Positions 1 to 6,946 are shown, counted from the first letter of the stretch. The stretch: DNA of 7,760 nucleotides from Sulfurimonas sp. (GCA_002733155.1 NVUO01000028.1:24026-31785), one strand, 5' to 3'. Program-made: numbers and translations. Notes: generated from the letters alone by a model not told the origin.

Positions 1-1197
1 TTCTTTAAAAATAATTTCATTAATTTTACTAAAATGCTCTGGGAATTTTTTTCTAAAGTTTCTTATTATCTTCTCTCCACTCTCATTTGTAGCACTTATT
101 TTCTCCAATATATCTTTCATTGAATCAAATTCAAAATTAAGAGAGAGATACTTTATAACTCCAAATTTTTTACTTTGGACTAAAATATTGTTGCTATATA
201 TTTTACTTAAATAAATACCAGCGATACTATCTTCATCTATATTATGCTCCTTAATAACAGAATAAAATGAACCTAGCCCAGGGTTAACTTCTTCTGCTGA
301 AACAGGAAAGGATGGTAATCCTTTTTCACCTCTTACGATAGCAATATCATTTGTAGATACAACAACTTCAATTGACTCTAGCTCTTCTTTAGGCTCAATT
401 AAAAGTAAATTATTTTCAGAAGGAATTTTTTCTTTTGTAATAAATATAATATCAATATCTAGTTTATGTAGCTCTTGCATTAAAAAATACAATATGAAGT
501 CATCTGCTATTTTAAATCTAATAAGATCAGACTCTACATCTTCAAAGTCCATAGTAAATTTCAATGTTTTTTTGAGCTTTACTAATGGTTTTTCTATTGC
601 ACCAAGTGCAGTAATCTCTTCTTTTTCAAAGTTAGTATATTTTTCAATCGTTGCAAGATCATATGCTACAATATCAAAAAATATCTCATTACAAATTTTA
701 TTTGGCTTACCTACATAATATTTTGTATAAAACGTATTGAGTTCTATAACTTTACCCTCTTTTATCTTTAAAGCAGTCTCTTCAAACTCTTTTTTATAGC
801 TTCTGTTTTCTCCATCTGCTTCATACCCACACACTTCACACTCTGTAAAAATATTATAATAATTTTTATGTTCTACATCTATCACCTCACTGAGACATTT
901 TGGGCAAAATGGAATAGACAATTTTTTTTGATTCTCTAAAATATATTTATCAGTAGGCATCTTTTCTACCATTGACACACTACTTGCATGTAAAAAAATA
1001 GAGTGAGGAAGAGCTTTAGTAAATAGCATTACAAACTCTTCTAGTTTTTCTTTACTCTCTGCTTCGATGAAAAGTTTTAAAATAAAATATTCTTTGGATA
1101 TATTTCCATTTAAGGAGAGCTCATTGAGTGTTCTTAAAAAAATCTTTTCATAGACTAAGGAAGATGAACGATAGTCGAGTTTATATTCCAGTATCAT
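1..1197 (-). CDS. hydE: HydE, HypF-related hydrogenase accessory protein (3' end outside window)
   Basis: Reading the minus strand from the ATG at 1197 gives 399 uninterrupted codons to the window edge, so the C-terminus is missing. Residues 98-123 hold C-x2-C-x18-C-x2-C (CPKC ... CEVC), the spacing of one HypF zinc finger; HypF normally has two. Residues about 138-330 look collinear with the HypF YrdC-like domain: LKIKEGKVI near 143, EKPLVKLKK near 202, and RGEKGLPSFPV at 289-299 where HypF has a RRARGY-P-type motif. The first ~95 residues could be a worn acylphosphatase-like domain, but the catalytic GRVQGVGFRP signature is absent. The start is preceded by AAAGGG 7 nt upstream, and the gene overlaps the end of hydD by 17 nt in another frame, so the two are probably translationally coupled. 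HydE is the last gene of hyd operons in Wolinella and Helicobacter and is needed for hydrogenase activity there; its exact chemistry is not clear to me. The family call is firm, the biochemical role is inferred. Confidence 0.85.
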   Translation of the reverse strand, partial: MILEYKLDYRSSSLVYEKIFLRTLNELSLNGNISKEYFILKLFIEAESKEKLEEFVMLFTKALPHSIFLHASSVSMVEKMPTDKYILENQKKLSIPFCPKCLSEVIDVEHKNYYNIFTECEVCGYEADGENRSYKKEFEETALKIKEGKVIELNTFYTKYYVGKPNKICNEIFFDIVAYDLATIEKYTNFEKEEITALGAIEKPLVKLKKTLKFTMDFEDVESDLIRFKIADDFILYFLMQELHKLDIDIIFITKEKIPSENNLLLIEPKEELESIEVVVSTNDIAIVRGEKGLPSFPVSAEEVNPGLGSFYSVIKEHNIDEDSIAGIYLSKIYSNNILVQSKKFGVIKYLSLNFEFDSMKDILEKISATNESGEKIIRNFRKKFPEHFSKINEIIFKE

Positions 1198-1744
1198 ATT
1201 CTATCCCTTTTACATATGTCATTGAAGTCACATCTGTTATTTTTAAATTTTCATCTACTACTGTTACTTCTATATCAAATGATTTAAGATAATCAATAAT
1301 TGTTCTTTCCATAGTTTCACTTGCATTAACTATTTCTTTAGTCATTTCAAAAGTACTATTTTCACCAATAACATAAGGTATTACTCCTACAATTCTTATA
1401 GGTGGTAAATCACCCATCATCTCTATCATTTGAAGTGTTTGAAGCATTTCAACTTCATGTGCAGAACCATTCCAAGTTATATAATCTGGAACTTTTTCAA
1501 AGTCAAAACTATAAACATCGCCTATGCTTCCATCATCTACTTTGACACAATCAATAAGTATAACTCTGTCATAGTCTGTGATAATCGGAATTAACCTTTG
1601 TGCTAAAGTACCACCATCTACAATTTTCACACTGTGTTCGTTCGAATTAAATAGATACTTCTCTTCTATAAAATTCGCTAAATGGGGACCGATACCCTCA
1701 TCTCCAAAAATAATATTACCTATGCCTAATATCAAAATTTTCAA
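1181..1744 (-). CDS. hydD: HydD, [NiFe]-hydrogenase maturation endopeptidase (HyaD/HybD family)
   Basis: A 187-residue protein, normal length for the HybD/HyaD peptidase family. These cytoplasmic enzymes cut the C-terminal tail off the large subunit after nickel insertion, letting it fold closed and pair with the small subunit. The N-terminus carries the family signature GIGN-IFGDEGIG. The three nickel-sensing residues of HybD (Glu16, Asp62, His93) correspond to Glu16, Asp65 (LIDC) and His96 (SAHE). The start is TTG, not ATG: an in-frame TAA lies 12 nt upstream and AAAGGA sits 8 nt before the TTG, so no longer version is possible. The natural substrate is HydB, encoded two genes upstream, which has a 24-residue tail after its last ligand His. 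The other large subunit in the window has no tail to cut. A 70-nt gap separates hydD from hydC, the widest spacing inside the operon, and the gene overlaps hydE at its 3' end. Confidence 0.95.
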   Translation of the reverse strand: MKILILGIGNIIFGDEGIGPHLANFIEEKYLFNSNEHSVKIVDGGTLAQRLIPIITDYDRVILIDCVKVDDGSIGDVYSFDFEKVPDYITWNGSAHEVEMLQTLQMIEMMGDLPPIRIVGVIPYVIGENSTFEMTKEIVNASETMERTIIDYLKSFDIEVTVVDENLKITDVTSMTYVKGIEYDTGI

Positions 1745-1814
1745 ATTCTCTTTCCTTTATCCCTTCTTAAAGTTTCCAATAAGCGATTAAATTAAACTGA
1801 CCTGACCTAACTTA

Positions 1815-2516
1815 TTAATGTTTTTTATGCCATTTATTTCCAGAGAAAATAGCATCCATAGCTCCCTCTTTCACAAATACTGCATTATAAACTGCCATGT
1901 AAACATGTCCTAACACAAATAAAATAACACCCCACATTGTGATGTGGTGAATAGCTCTCACATTAGCAAGACCACCCATCATAACCTCAAGCTCTCTCAT
2001 CGAAGTATAAATTAATCCGGCAAATCCATCGTGGTACACATGTGCATACATCACAAATCCAGTTATTATAAGCACAAACATCATCACATAAAATCCTACA
2101 TATGCCATAAATTGAAGAGGATTATATACTCCACTTAATTTTGGATGTTTTGTTATTAGTAGATAATACCCAATTTGCTGAACCCAAATTTTAGGATTTA
2201 TAATATCTTTTATAGCAGCTCTTTCCATTTCATGCTTTCTTCCGAAAATAAAAAGATAGCTTTTAAAAAAAATAGCTGAAGTAAGTACAAAACCAAATAT
2301 AATGTGCCAGCTTCTAAAAAGTGCTTGCATAAAATTATCTGGTTGAGAACTAGCAATAGGTGTTATAAATGGCACGGCAATATAAAATCCAGTAATCGTC
2401 AAAACAACTATAGATAAAGCCCTTACCCAGTGCTGCCATCTATAAACAGCACTAAATTCAACCTCTCTTTCTGCACAATTATCGTTTTGTGCTACTTCTT
2501 TGTAAGTGGTTTCCAT
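1815..2516 (-). CDS. hydC: HydC, cytochrome b membrane anchor of the uptake hydrogenase
   Basis: A 233-residue integral membrane protein of the HydC/HyaC cytochrome b family. It anchors HydAB to the cytoplasmic membrane, binds two b hemes and passes electrons from H2 to menaquinone. Four hydrophobic stretches are visible, at about 34-53, 69-92, 136-160 and 190-214. Candidate heme ligands are His29 (WQHW), His71 (SWHIIFG), His190 or 191 (AIHH) and His204 (LGHVYM); this four-His pattern matches the family. The N-terminal ~25 residues and the basic tail (WHKKH) are polar. The start follows hydB by 9 nt, and its ribosome site AAGGAG overlaps the hydB stop codon, which points to coupled translation. 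Length and order agree with Wolinella HydC. In that organism the same subunit serves both fumarate and polysulfide respiration, so the electron acceptor here cannot be read from this gene. Confidence 0.96.
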   Translation of the reverse strand: METTYKEVAQNDNCAEREVEFSAVYRWQHWVRALSIVVLTITGFYIAVPFITPIASSQPDNFMQALFRSWHIIFGFVLTSAIFFKSYLFIFGRKHEMERAAIKDIINPKIWVQQIGYYLLITKHPKLSGVYNPLQFMAYVGFYVMMFVLIITGFVMYAHVYHDGFAGLIYTSMRELEVMMGGLANVRAIHHITMWGVILFVLGHVYMAVYNAVFVKEGAMDAIFSGNKWHKKH

Positions 2517-2525
2517 TTTAGCTCC

Positions 2526-4262
2526 TTATACGCTACAAACGCCACCATAGAGTGGGTCAACTTTATATTCACTTAGCTTATTACCTTTAGTATCCATAAC
2601 ATGAACAGCACAAGCAATACAAGGATCATATGAGTGAATAATTCTTATAATCTCCAATGGTTGTGTCAAATCAAGTATTTTAAGTCCGATTAAGTCTGCT
2701 TCATAAGGACCTTTAACTCCTTTTGCATCTCTTGGGGATGCATTCCATGTTGATGGAACAACGGCTTGATAGTTTTCTACTACACCATTTTTAATTCTTA
2801 CCCAGTGAGAAAGCATACCACGAGGAACATCACCCATTCCTACGCCTTTGTATTCTTTAGTATTGTCGATGGTATAAGTAGCACATGTTTCTTGATCCAC
2901 TTTTGTATTTTCTATAAGGTTATAAAAAGCCACTAAACCGTGATCTGCAATCAATTTTGCTTGAAGCATTCTTGCTGCTGTTCTTCCTAAAGTGGAAAAT
3001 AGTGCTGCAACTGGAAGACCCGTTTTTTCAAGAAAATCATTTACTATTTTAACAACTTTGCTATTGCCTTTAACATAACTTACTAAGATTGCTGCAAGAG
3101 GACCAACTTCCATTGGATGCCCATCATATCTTGGAGATTTAATCCATGAATATTTACCTTTTGGGTCAATGTTTTTAGTATGAATCATTGTTCCATCCGG
3201 TCCAATACTCTCACCATCAACAAAACCAGTATAATTCCCCTCTGTTTTTCCATCATAAGGGTGAAGTGCTTCATCATCCATATACCATGAGTGAGTTGCC
3301 TCTTCTGTTATTTTATCGATGTCAATATCAAATATTTTTGAAAGGTCTCCATCCATGATAATTCCACTATCAAATAAGTAGTCATTTCTACCTACCATCA
3401 TACTTTGAAAAGACATAAAGTTTTTAACACCCATAGGCTTCATAACGGAGGCCTCTGTTTTATACATCTCTGCTGCCATAACAATATCTGCATAGTAAGC
3501 ATTGTTAACAAATTCAGCAACTTTTTTAAATTTAACCATAAACTCACCCATGCGAGCAGGATCAAGCATATCCATAACACAAGTAACACCACCAATAACT
3601 AAACTTTGTGGATGTGGATTTTTACCTCCGAAAATCGCTTGCATCTGAGCAATCATTCTTTGCATTTCTAATGCTTTAAGATAATGAGAAAGCCCAATAA
3701 GGTTTTGTTCTGGTGTTAAACGATATGTTCCATGTCCCCAATAAGCATTAGCAAATGGTCCAAGCCCTTGAGGATTATTTGCAAATTTTCCAACAGTCTC
3801 AAGAACTTTTTTCAATTGATTCTCACCTGTACCAATAGGATTATCACAATATTTAAATGCTAACTTACTTGCTTTAGCAGGATCAGCACTTAATGCAGAA
3901 ACAATATCTATCCAATCTACTCCGTGAAGATGATAAAAATGAACAACATGATCGTGTAAAAATAGTGCTTGATCCATAAGCGATCTTACCAACTCAGCAT
4001 TATAAGGAATTTTAATTCCTAAAGCATCTTCCATAGCCATTGTACTTTTTAAATAGTGTGAATAGGTACATACACCACAAATTCTTTGCATAATAAGAGG
4101 TACATTTCTAGGATCTCTCCCTTTTGCAATTACTTCTAAACCTCTCCATAGAGTTGATGAAACAAATGCATCTTGAACAACACCATCATCATCAACTATT
4201 ACTTCTGCTCTTAAATGACCTTCTATCCTTGTTATAGGATCTACTATTATTCTTTTTGACAT
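2526..4262 (-). CDS. hydB: HydB, large (catalytic) subunit of membrane-bound uptake [NiFe] hydrogenase, group 1
   Basis: A 578-residue subunit carrying the Ni-Fe(CN)2CO centre that splits H2; it acts in the periplasm, co-exported with HydA. The N-terminus has ITRIEGH (Glu14). The first metal-binding motif is RICGVCTYSH at 60-69 (Cys62, Cys65) and the second is DPCIACAVH at 546-554 (Cys548, Cys551). The active-site Arg loop appears as DVPRGMLSH, and PSTWNASPRD is the usual group 1 C-terminal segment. After His554 there are 24 more residues (beginning VMDTKGN), the tail that HydD should remove. It has no signal peptide of its own, as expected for a partner that rides on the Tat signal of HydA. 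The gene begins 10 nt after hydA, with a TAGGAG ribosome site built on the hydA stop codon. Length and motifs fit group 1 quinone-reducing enzymes, close to Wolinella HydB (group 1b). All expected ligands are intact, so the protein should be active. Confidence 0.98.
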   Translation of the reverse strand: MSKRIIVDPITRIEGHLRAEVIVDDDGVVQDAFVSSTLWRGLEVIAKGRDPRNVPLIMQRICGVCTYSHYLKSTMAMEDALGIKIPYNAELVRSLMDQALFLHDHVVHFYHLHGVDWIDIVSALSADPAKASKLAFKYCDNPIGTGENQLKKVLETVGKFANNPQGLGPFANAYWGHGTYRLTPEQNLIGLSHYLKALEMQRMIAQMQAIFGGKNPHPQSLVIGGVTCVMDMLDPARMGEFMVKFKKVAEFVNNAYYADIVMAAEMYKTEASVMKPMGVKNFMSFQSMMVGRNDYLFDSGIIMDGDLSKIFDIDIDKITEEATHSWYMDDEALHPYDGKTEGNYTGFVDGESIGPDGTMIHTKNIDPKGKYSWIKSPRYDGHPMEVGPLAAILVSYVKGNSKVVKIVNDFLEKTGLPVAALFSTLGRTAARMLQAKLIADHGLVAFYNLIENTKVDQETCATYTIDNTKEYKGVGMGDVPRGMLSHWVRIKNGVVENYQAVVPSTWNASPRDAKGVKGPYEADLIGLKILDLTQPLEIIRIIHSYDPCIACAVHVMDTKGNKLSEYKVDPLYGGVCSV

Positions 4263-4272
4263 ATCTATTCTC

Positions 4273-5445
4273 CTATTCTTTTGGTGGTTTTATTGCTGAG
4301 ACTACTGCATGTGCTGCAATACCAACTGCAGTAGCTGTTAATAAGCCTATACCTATCTTATCTGCTGTTGCATCAGCGCCAAGTCCACCAAATGTTGTAT
4401 TGTATAGTCTGTCTTTAATTGGCTCATTTACGGTACCCATAGTATCCCAAAAATCAGGCTCTGAACATCCAATACATCCAAATCCAGCTTGAACTGGCCA
4501 AGAAGTTCCTTGATTAAATTTTTGTTTTGAACAGTTGTTAAAAGTATATGGACCTTTACAGCCTACTTTATAAAGACAATATCCATCTTTTGCACCTGCA
4601 TCACCAAATTGTTCTACAAATTCACCAGCATCAAAGTGTCCTCTTCTCTCACACAAATCGTGAATTCTAAGTCTATATGCCCATTTTGGTCTATTGAAAA
4701 CATCTAATGCAGGGAGTGTTCCATATAGAAGATAATGAAGTAATGTTCCAACAATATTTTTCTCACTTGGAGGACACCCTGGAACATTAATTACTGTTTT
4801 GTGAGTTACTTCACTTAGTGCAACTGCATTGGATGGATTTGGTGCAGCTGCTTGAACCCCACCAAAAGCAGAACAAGTTCCAATAGCAAAAACAGCAGCT
4901 GCATGTTCTGCTGCTTCCATAGCAGAGGCTTTTCCTGTTTTTCCATGTCCACCTATAGTTAAGTAATGCTCAGTATCGGCACTCGGAATTCCACCTTCTA
5001 CCATTAAAATATATCTGCCTTTATATTTTTTCATTGCATTTTCAAGATTTTGTTCTGCCTGCCAACCAGCAGCAGTCATCAATGTTTCTTGATACTCTAA
5101 TGAAATATAATCAAAAATCAAGCTATCAATGGAAGGATTTGCAGAGCGAAGTAGAGATTCTGTACACCCGGTACATTCTGCCATATGAAGCCAAATAATT
5201 GGTAGTCTATCTGCAACCTTAACAGCTTCTGCCATTAAAGGTGTAAAAGATGAAGGGAGTGCAAGCATCGCTGTAACACCTCCCGCCCATATCATGAATT
5301 CTCTTCTTGAAAAGCCATTATCATTGATAACTTGTTCAATCGAGCTGTCTTCTTTCATTTTTGGCAATTTTTTTAATTGCTCTATCCTCTCTTCAAATGC
5401 TTTGTAAAGTGAATCAAAAGATGTTTCTTTCATACTTGTGCTCAT
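4273..5445 (-). CDS. hydA: HydA, small (Fe-S) subunit of membrane-bound uptake [NiFe] hydrogenase, Tat-exported
   Basis: A 390-residue electron-transfer subunit with three Fe-S clusters linking the HydB active site to HydC. The chosen ATG has AAGGAG 7 nt upstream. An in-frame ATG 36 nt further up would place that ribosome site inside the gene, so I reject it. Residues 1-44 are charged and helical, followed by a twin-arginine signal FSRREFM (Arg47, Arg48), a hydrophobic stretch, and likely cleavage near MAEA (~74). Proximal cluster ligands are Cys91 and Cys94 (CTGC), Cys191 (GTCSAFGG) and Cys224 (PGCPP). Distal ligands are His262, Cys265, Cys290 and Cys296. Medial ligands are Cys305, Cys324 and Cys327. 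The two extra proximal cysteines of O2-tolerant group 1d enzymes are glycines here (CTGC; FGGVQ), which predicts an ordinary O2-sensitive enzyme. A hydrophobic helix at about 363-386 before IKPPKE is the C-terminal membrane anchor that docks to HydC. It is the first gene of the hydABCDE run. Confidence 0.97.
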   Translation of the reverse strand: MSTSMKETSFDSLYKAFEERIEQLKKLPKMKEDSSIEQVINDNGFSRREFMIWAGGVTAMLALPSSFTPLMAEAVKVADRLPIIWLHMAECTGCTESLLRSANPSIDSLIFDYISLEYQETLMTAAGWQAEQNLENAMKKYKGRYILMVEGGIPSADTEHYLTIGGHGKTGKASAMEAAEHAAAVFAIGTCSAFGGVQAAAPNPSNAVALSEVTHKTVINVPGCPPSEKNIVGTLLHYLLYGTLPALDVFNRPKWAYRLRIHDLCERRGHFDAGEFVEQFGDAGAKDGYCLYKVGCKGPYTFNNCSKQKFNQGTSWPVQAGFGCIGCSEPDFWDTMGTVNEPIKDRLYNTTFGGLGADATADKIGIGLLTATAVGIAAHAVVSAIKPPKE

Positions 5446-5452
5446 ACAAATT

Positions 5453-5458
5453 CTCCTT
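5453..5458 (-). promoter_or_regulatory. hydA ribosome binding site
   Basis: A perfect AAGGAG lies 7 nt upstream of the ATG at 5445. It decides the hydA start, because the alternative in-frame ATG at 5481 lies upstream of it and has no comparable site of its own. Confidence 0.85.
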
Positions 5459-5469
5459 GTTTTAAGTAA

Positions 5470-5491
5470 ATGAATAATCATTCATATGAAA
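5470..5491. promoter_or_regulatory. Palindrome cluster in the hydA leader, candidate operator
   Basis: Three alternating half-sites follow each other on the plus strand: ATGAAT at 5470-5475, ATTCAT at 5480-5485 and ATGAAA at 5486-5491. The first two form a 6-bp inverted repeat with a 4-nt spacer, and TTCATATGAA at 5481-5490 is itself a perfect 10-bp palindrome. The block falls just downstream of the proposed -10 box, about +1 to +17 of the inferred transcript, where a repressor would block initiation. AT-rich palindromes of this sort are used by Fur and NikR in Campylobacterota, and both metals matter to a NiFe enzyme, but I cannot match either consensus. The regulator is unknown. Confidence 0.35.
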
Positions 5492-5493
5492 AT

Positions 5494-5499
5494 TCTATA
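5494..5499 (-). promoter_or_regulatory. Candidate -10 element of the hydABCDE promoter
   Basis: TATAGA, followed by AT on the minus strand, lies 48 nt upstream of the hydA ATG. It would give a leader of roughly 40 nt with start near 5486. Campylobacterota promoters typically show only a clear -10 with AT-rich sequence upstream and no -35, so one hexamer is weak evidence. It is supported by its position between the inverted repeat and the palindrome cluster. Other AT-rich hexamers in the gap cannot be excluded. Confidence 0.4.
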
Positions 5500-5507
5500 T
5501 AAACTTT

Positions 5508-5557
5508 ACTTATGTGATGCTTAATGTAATTTATTTAAGACTAAGCATCACATAAGT
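5508..5557. repeat. Perfect 16-bp inverted repeat between the two hydrogenase units
   Basis: ACTTATGTGATGCTTA at 5508-5523 is the exact reverse complement of TAAGCATCACATAAGT at 5542-5557, with an 18-nt AT-rich spacer. It is the strongest non-coding structure in the window. Arm centres are 34 bp apart, close to three helical turns, and the near arm sits about -22 to -37 from the proposed hydA start. As RNA it would fold into a long but AT-rich hairpin (5 G-C pairs of 16). No U-run follows it on either strand, so a classical intrinsic terminator is unlikely. A paired operator for a dimeric regulator, or an mRNA-protecting hairpin, fits better; which one is not decidable here. Confidence 0.8.
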
Positions 5558-5588
5558 TATATTAATTTATGGTAAGGAGATATAAATA

Positions 5589-5633
5589 ATGGTATATTCT
5601 GCAAAAAATATGTTTAATAAATTTAAAAAATAA
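5589..5633 (+). CDS. Possible 14-residue basic micropeptide
   Basis: The only plus-strand reading frame in the window with convincing translation signals. AAGGAG at 5574-5579 precedes ATG at 5589 by 9 nt, and the frame runs 14 codons to TAA, reading MVYSAKNMFNKFKK. TATATT at 5558-5563 could serve as its -10, giving a very short leader. It lies in the intergenic gap, divergent from hydA and antisense-facing toward the end of the second large subunit gene. The peptide is basic (four Lys) with scattered aromatic residues and matches no family I know. A ribosome site and a short frame can arise by chance in AT-rich spacer DNA, so this is a candidate only. Confidence 0.25.
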   Translation: MVYSAKNMFNKFKK

Positions 5634-5647
5634 AAATTATTTCTGCT

Positions 5648-6946
5648 TCAATGAGTGGTACATACGGAGCAGACATCAAATGTCCTAAATACAAAAAGTG
5701 CCTCTTCTTTGCTTAACTTCTGCATTGCTTTTTGTGCTGGAGTAGGGTTTTTTAAGCTGGAACTCCCAATGTTAAACTGTGTTGGAGTTATTATTTTATA
5801 AGACTCGATAATCCCTTTTTCAATCTCTATTTTATGAAGTAGTGGACCACGAGGAGCTTCAACAACACCTAATCCGCTTGCAGTTATTTTTGAAATATCG
5901 ACAACTGAATTGTAAGAACTCTCTGCTATTGTAAGAGTAGTTGCTAAAGATGATGCCTTTTTTAAAAGATATGCAAGTTCAAAAATACGAGCCATAACTC
6001 TACTGTAGGCACTATCTTTGAATCGTCTATGCATGTTTTTTATAATAGGGAAGTTTAGAGCCATCATTCTTGAAAGTGGTCCTGTTTCATAATATTCTTT
6101 TTTATACTGTGCATTTTTAGCATATGTTATTTGATTTGGACTATAGGCTTCAACCGTGTTTACAAATTTTGCATCTATGCCAACAGCATGAGTCTTGTTT
6201 AGTTTGGATACACTTGTAAAAGAGTGTTTACCTAAAATTAAAAATTTATCATAAGCAAATCCCTTTTCGTGCATTTCTAAAGAGATAAGCTTTTCTTCTA
6301 TATAAGAAAAATCACTATTTAAGCCTCTAAACTCTTTACACGATTCAAAAGATAAGAAATCTTCAAGAGAAGTGCCAAGTGTCTCGTTTTCAAAAAATAA
6401 ACTTAGCTCTTGGAGATAAGTTTGAACTTGCAAAATATCTATATTTGTTGGATCACTCGTGATGCCCCCTGGTATCATATAGGAGGAGTGTGGCCACTGC
6501 CCTGCGAATGTTGCAATGGCTTTTGCAGCAAGCGAAGCAGCAAATGCACCCTTAAGTGGTGTTTGCACTAAAGATGTACTATGGAGTTTTTCCAACTCTG
6601 GAATCAGTGTCATGTAAAACCACTTAAAATGGTTTTGAATTATCTCCATAATAAGAGTAAATTCTCTTATTTTTTCTATCTTTTGATTATTTTTAATCTC
6701 ATATCCCGCATTTTTATAAGCATCCTCAATGGCTCGAACAGATGCCATTAGGTGTGCATGACCACAAATTCCACAAACACGAGGAGTTATGACTAAGGCA
6801 TCAAGTGCATTTTTACCATTAAGTATCATCTCAATTCCACGAAAATGAGGGAAGGAAATTGTTGCAAACTCCACAAGATTATCTTTTATCTCAAACTCTA
6901 CAGAGGCTTCACCCTCTATTTTTTCAATTATCTCTTTTGTAATCAA
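5648..6946 (-). CDS. hupL: [NiFe] hydrogenase large subunit, group 2-like (cytoplasmic uptake or sensory)
   Basis: A 432-residue catalytic subunit, shorter than HydB (578) and clearly a different lineage. The first metal-binding motif is RVCGICGHAH at 56-65 (Cys58, Cys61). The Arg loop is APRGPLLH (Arg366), and TPTQFNIG at 388-394 replaces the group 1 PSTWN segment. The second motif is DVCSVCTTH (Cys426, Cys429), where Val replaces the common Pro and His432 is the last residue. There is thus no tail to cleave, and maturation should not need an endopeptidase such as HydD; the regulatory HoxC subunit and CooH are known examples of tail-less large subunits. The start is TTG: an in-frame TAG lies 15 nt upstream and AAGGA sits 7 nt before it. 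It overlaps the end of the small subunit gene by 23 nt, so the two are surely co-translated. No anchor subunit follows, which fits a soluble cytoplasmic dimer. The hupL symbol is by analogy; subgroup and role (electron supply or H2 sensing) are unresolved. Confidence 0.93.
   Translation of the reverse strand: MITKEIIEKIEGEASVEFEIKDNLVEFATISFPHFRGIEMILNGKNALDALVITPRVCGICGHAHLMASVRAIEDAYKNAGYEIKNNQKIEKIREFTLIMEIIQNHFKWFYMTLIPELEKLHSTSLVQTPLKGAFAASLAAKAIATFAGQWPHSSYMIPGGITSDPTNIDILQVQTYLQELSLFFENETLGTSLEDFLSFESCKEFRGLNSDFSYIEEKLISLEMHEKGFAYDKFLILGKHSFTSVSKLNKTHAVGIDAKFVNTVEAYSPNQITYAKNAQYKKEYYETGPLSRMMALNFPIIKNMHRRFKDSAYSRVMARIFELAYLLKKASSLATTLTIAESSYNSVVDISKITASGLGVVEAPRGPLLHKIEIEKGIIESYKIITPTQFNIGSSSLKNPTPAQKAMQKLSKEEALFVFRTFDVCSVCTTH

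Noticed and set aside
494..718. Plus-strand 74-residue frame
   Set aside because: Lies entirely opposite hydE, whose minus-strand frame is open and shows family motifs; no ribosome site or recognisable domain.
3405..4492. Plus-strand frames at 3405-3602 and 4256-4492
   Set aside because: Opposite hydB and hydA, which have complete diagnostic motifs; composition looks like antisense readings.
5446..5481. Longer HydA starting at the ATG at 5481 (12 extra residues)
   Set aside because: The strong AAGGAG ribosome site lies inside that extension and points to the ATG at 5445; the extra residues also overlap the palindrome cluster.
5508..5557. Inverted repeat as a rho-independent terminator
   Set aside because: The stem is AT-rich, the loop is 18 nt, and neither strand has a U-run directly after the stem.
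5508..5557. Classical CRP site (TGTGA-N6-TCACA)
   Set aside because: The TGTGA and TCACA elements are about 30 bp apart and in separate arms, not the 6-nt spacing of one CRP dimer site.
5580..5680. Frameshift that removed a C-terminal tail from the second large subunit
   Set aside because: No frame after the stop gives a tail-like sequence; the DNA turns at once into very AT-rich spacer, and tail-less subunits exist in the family.
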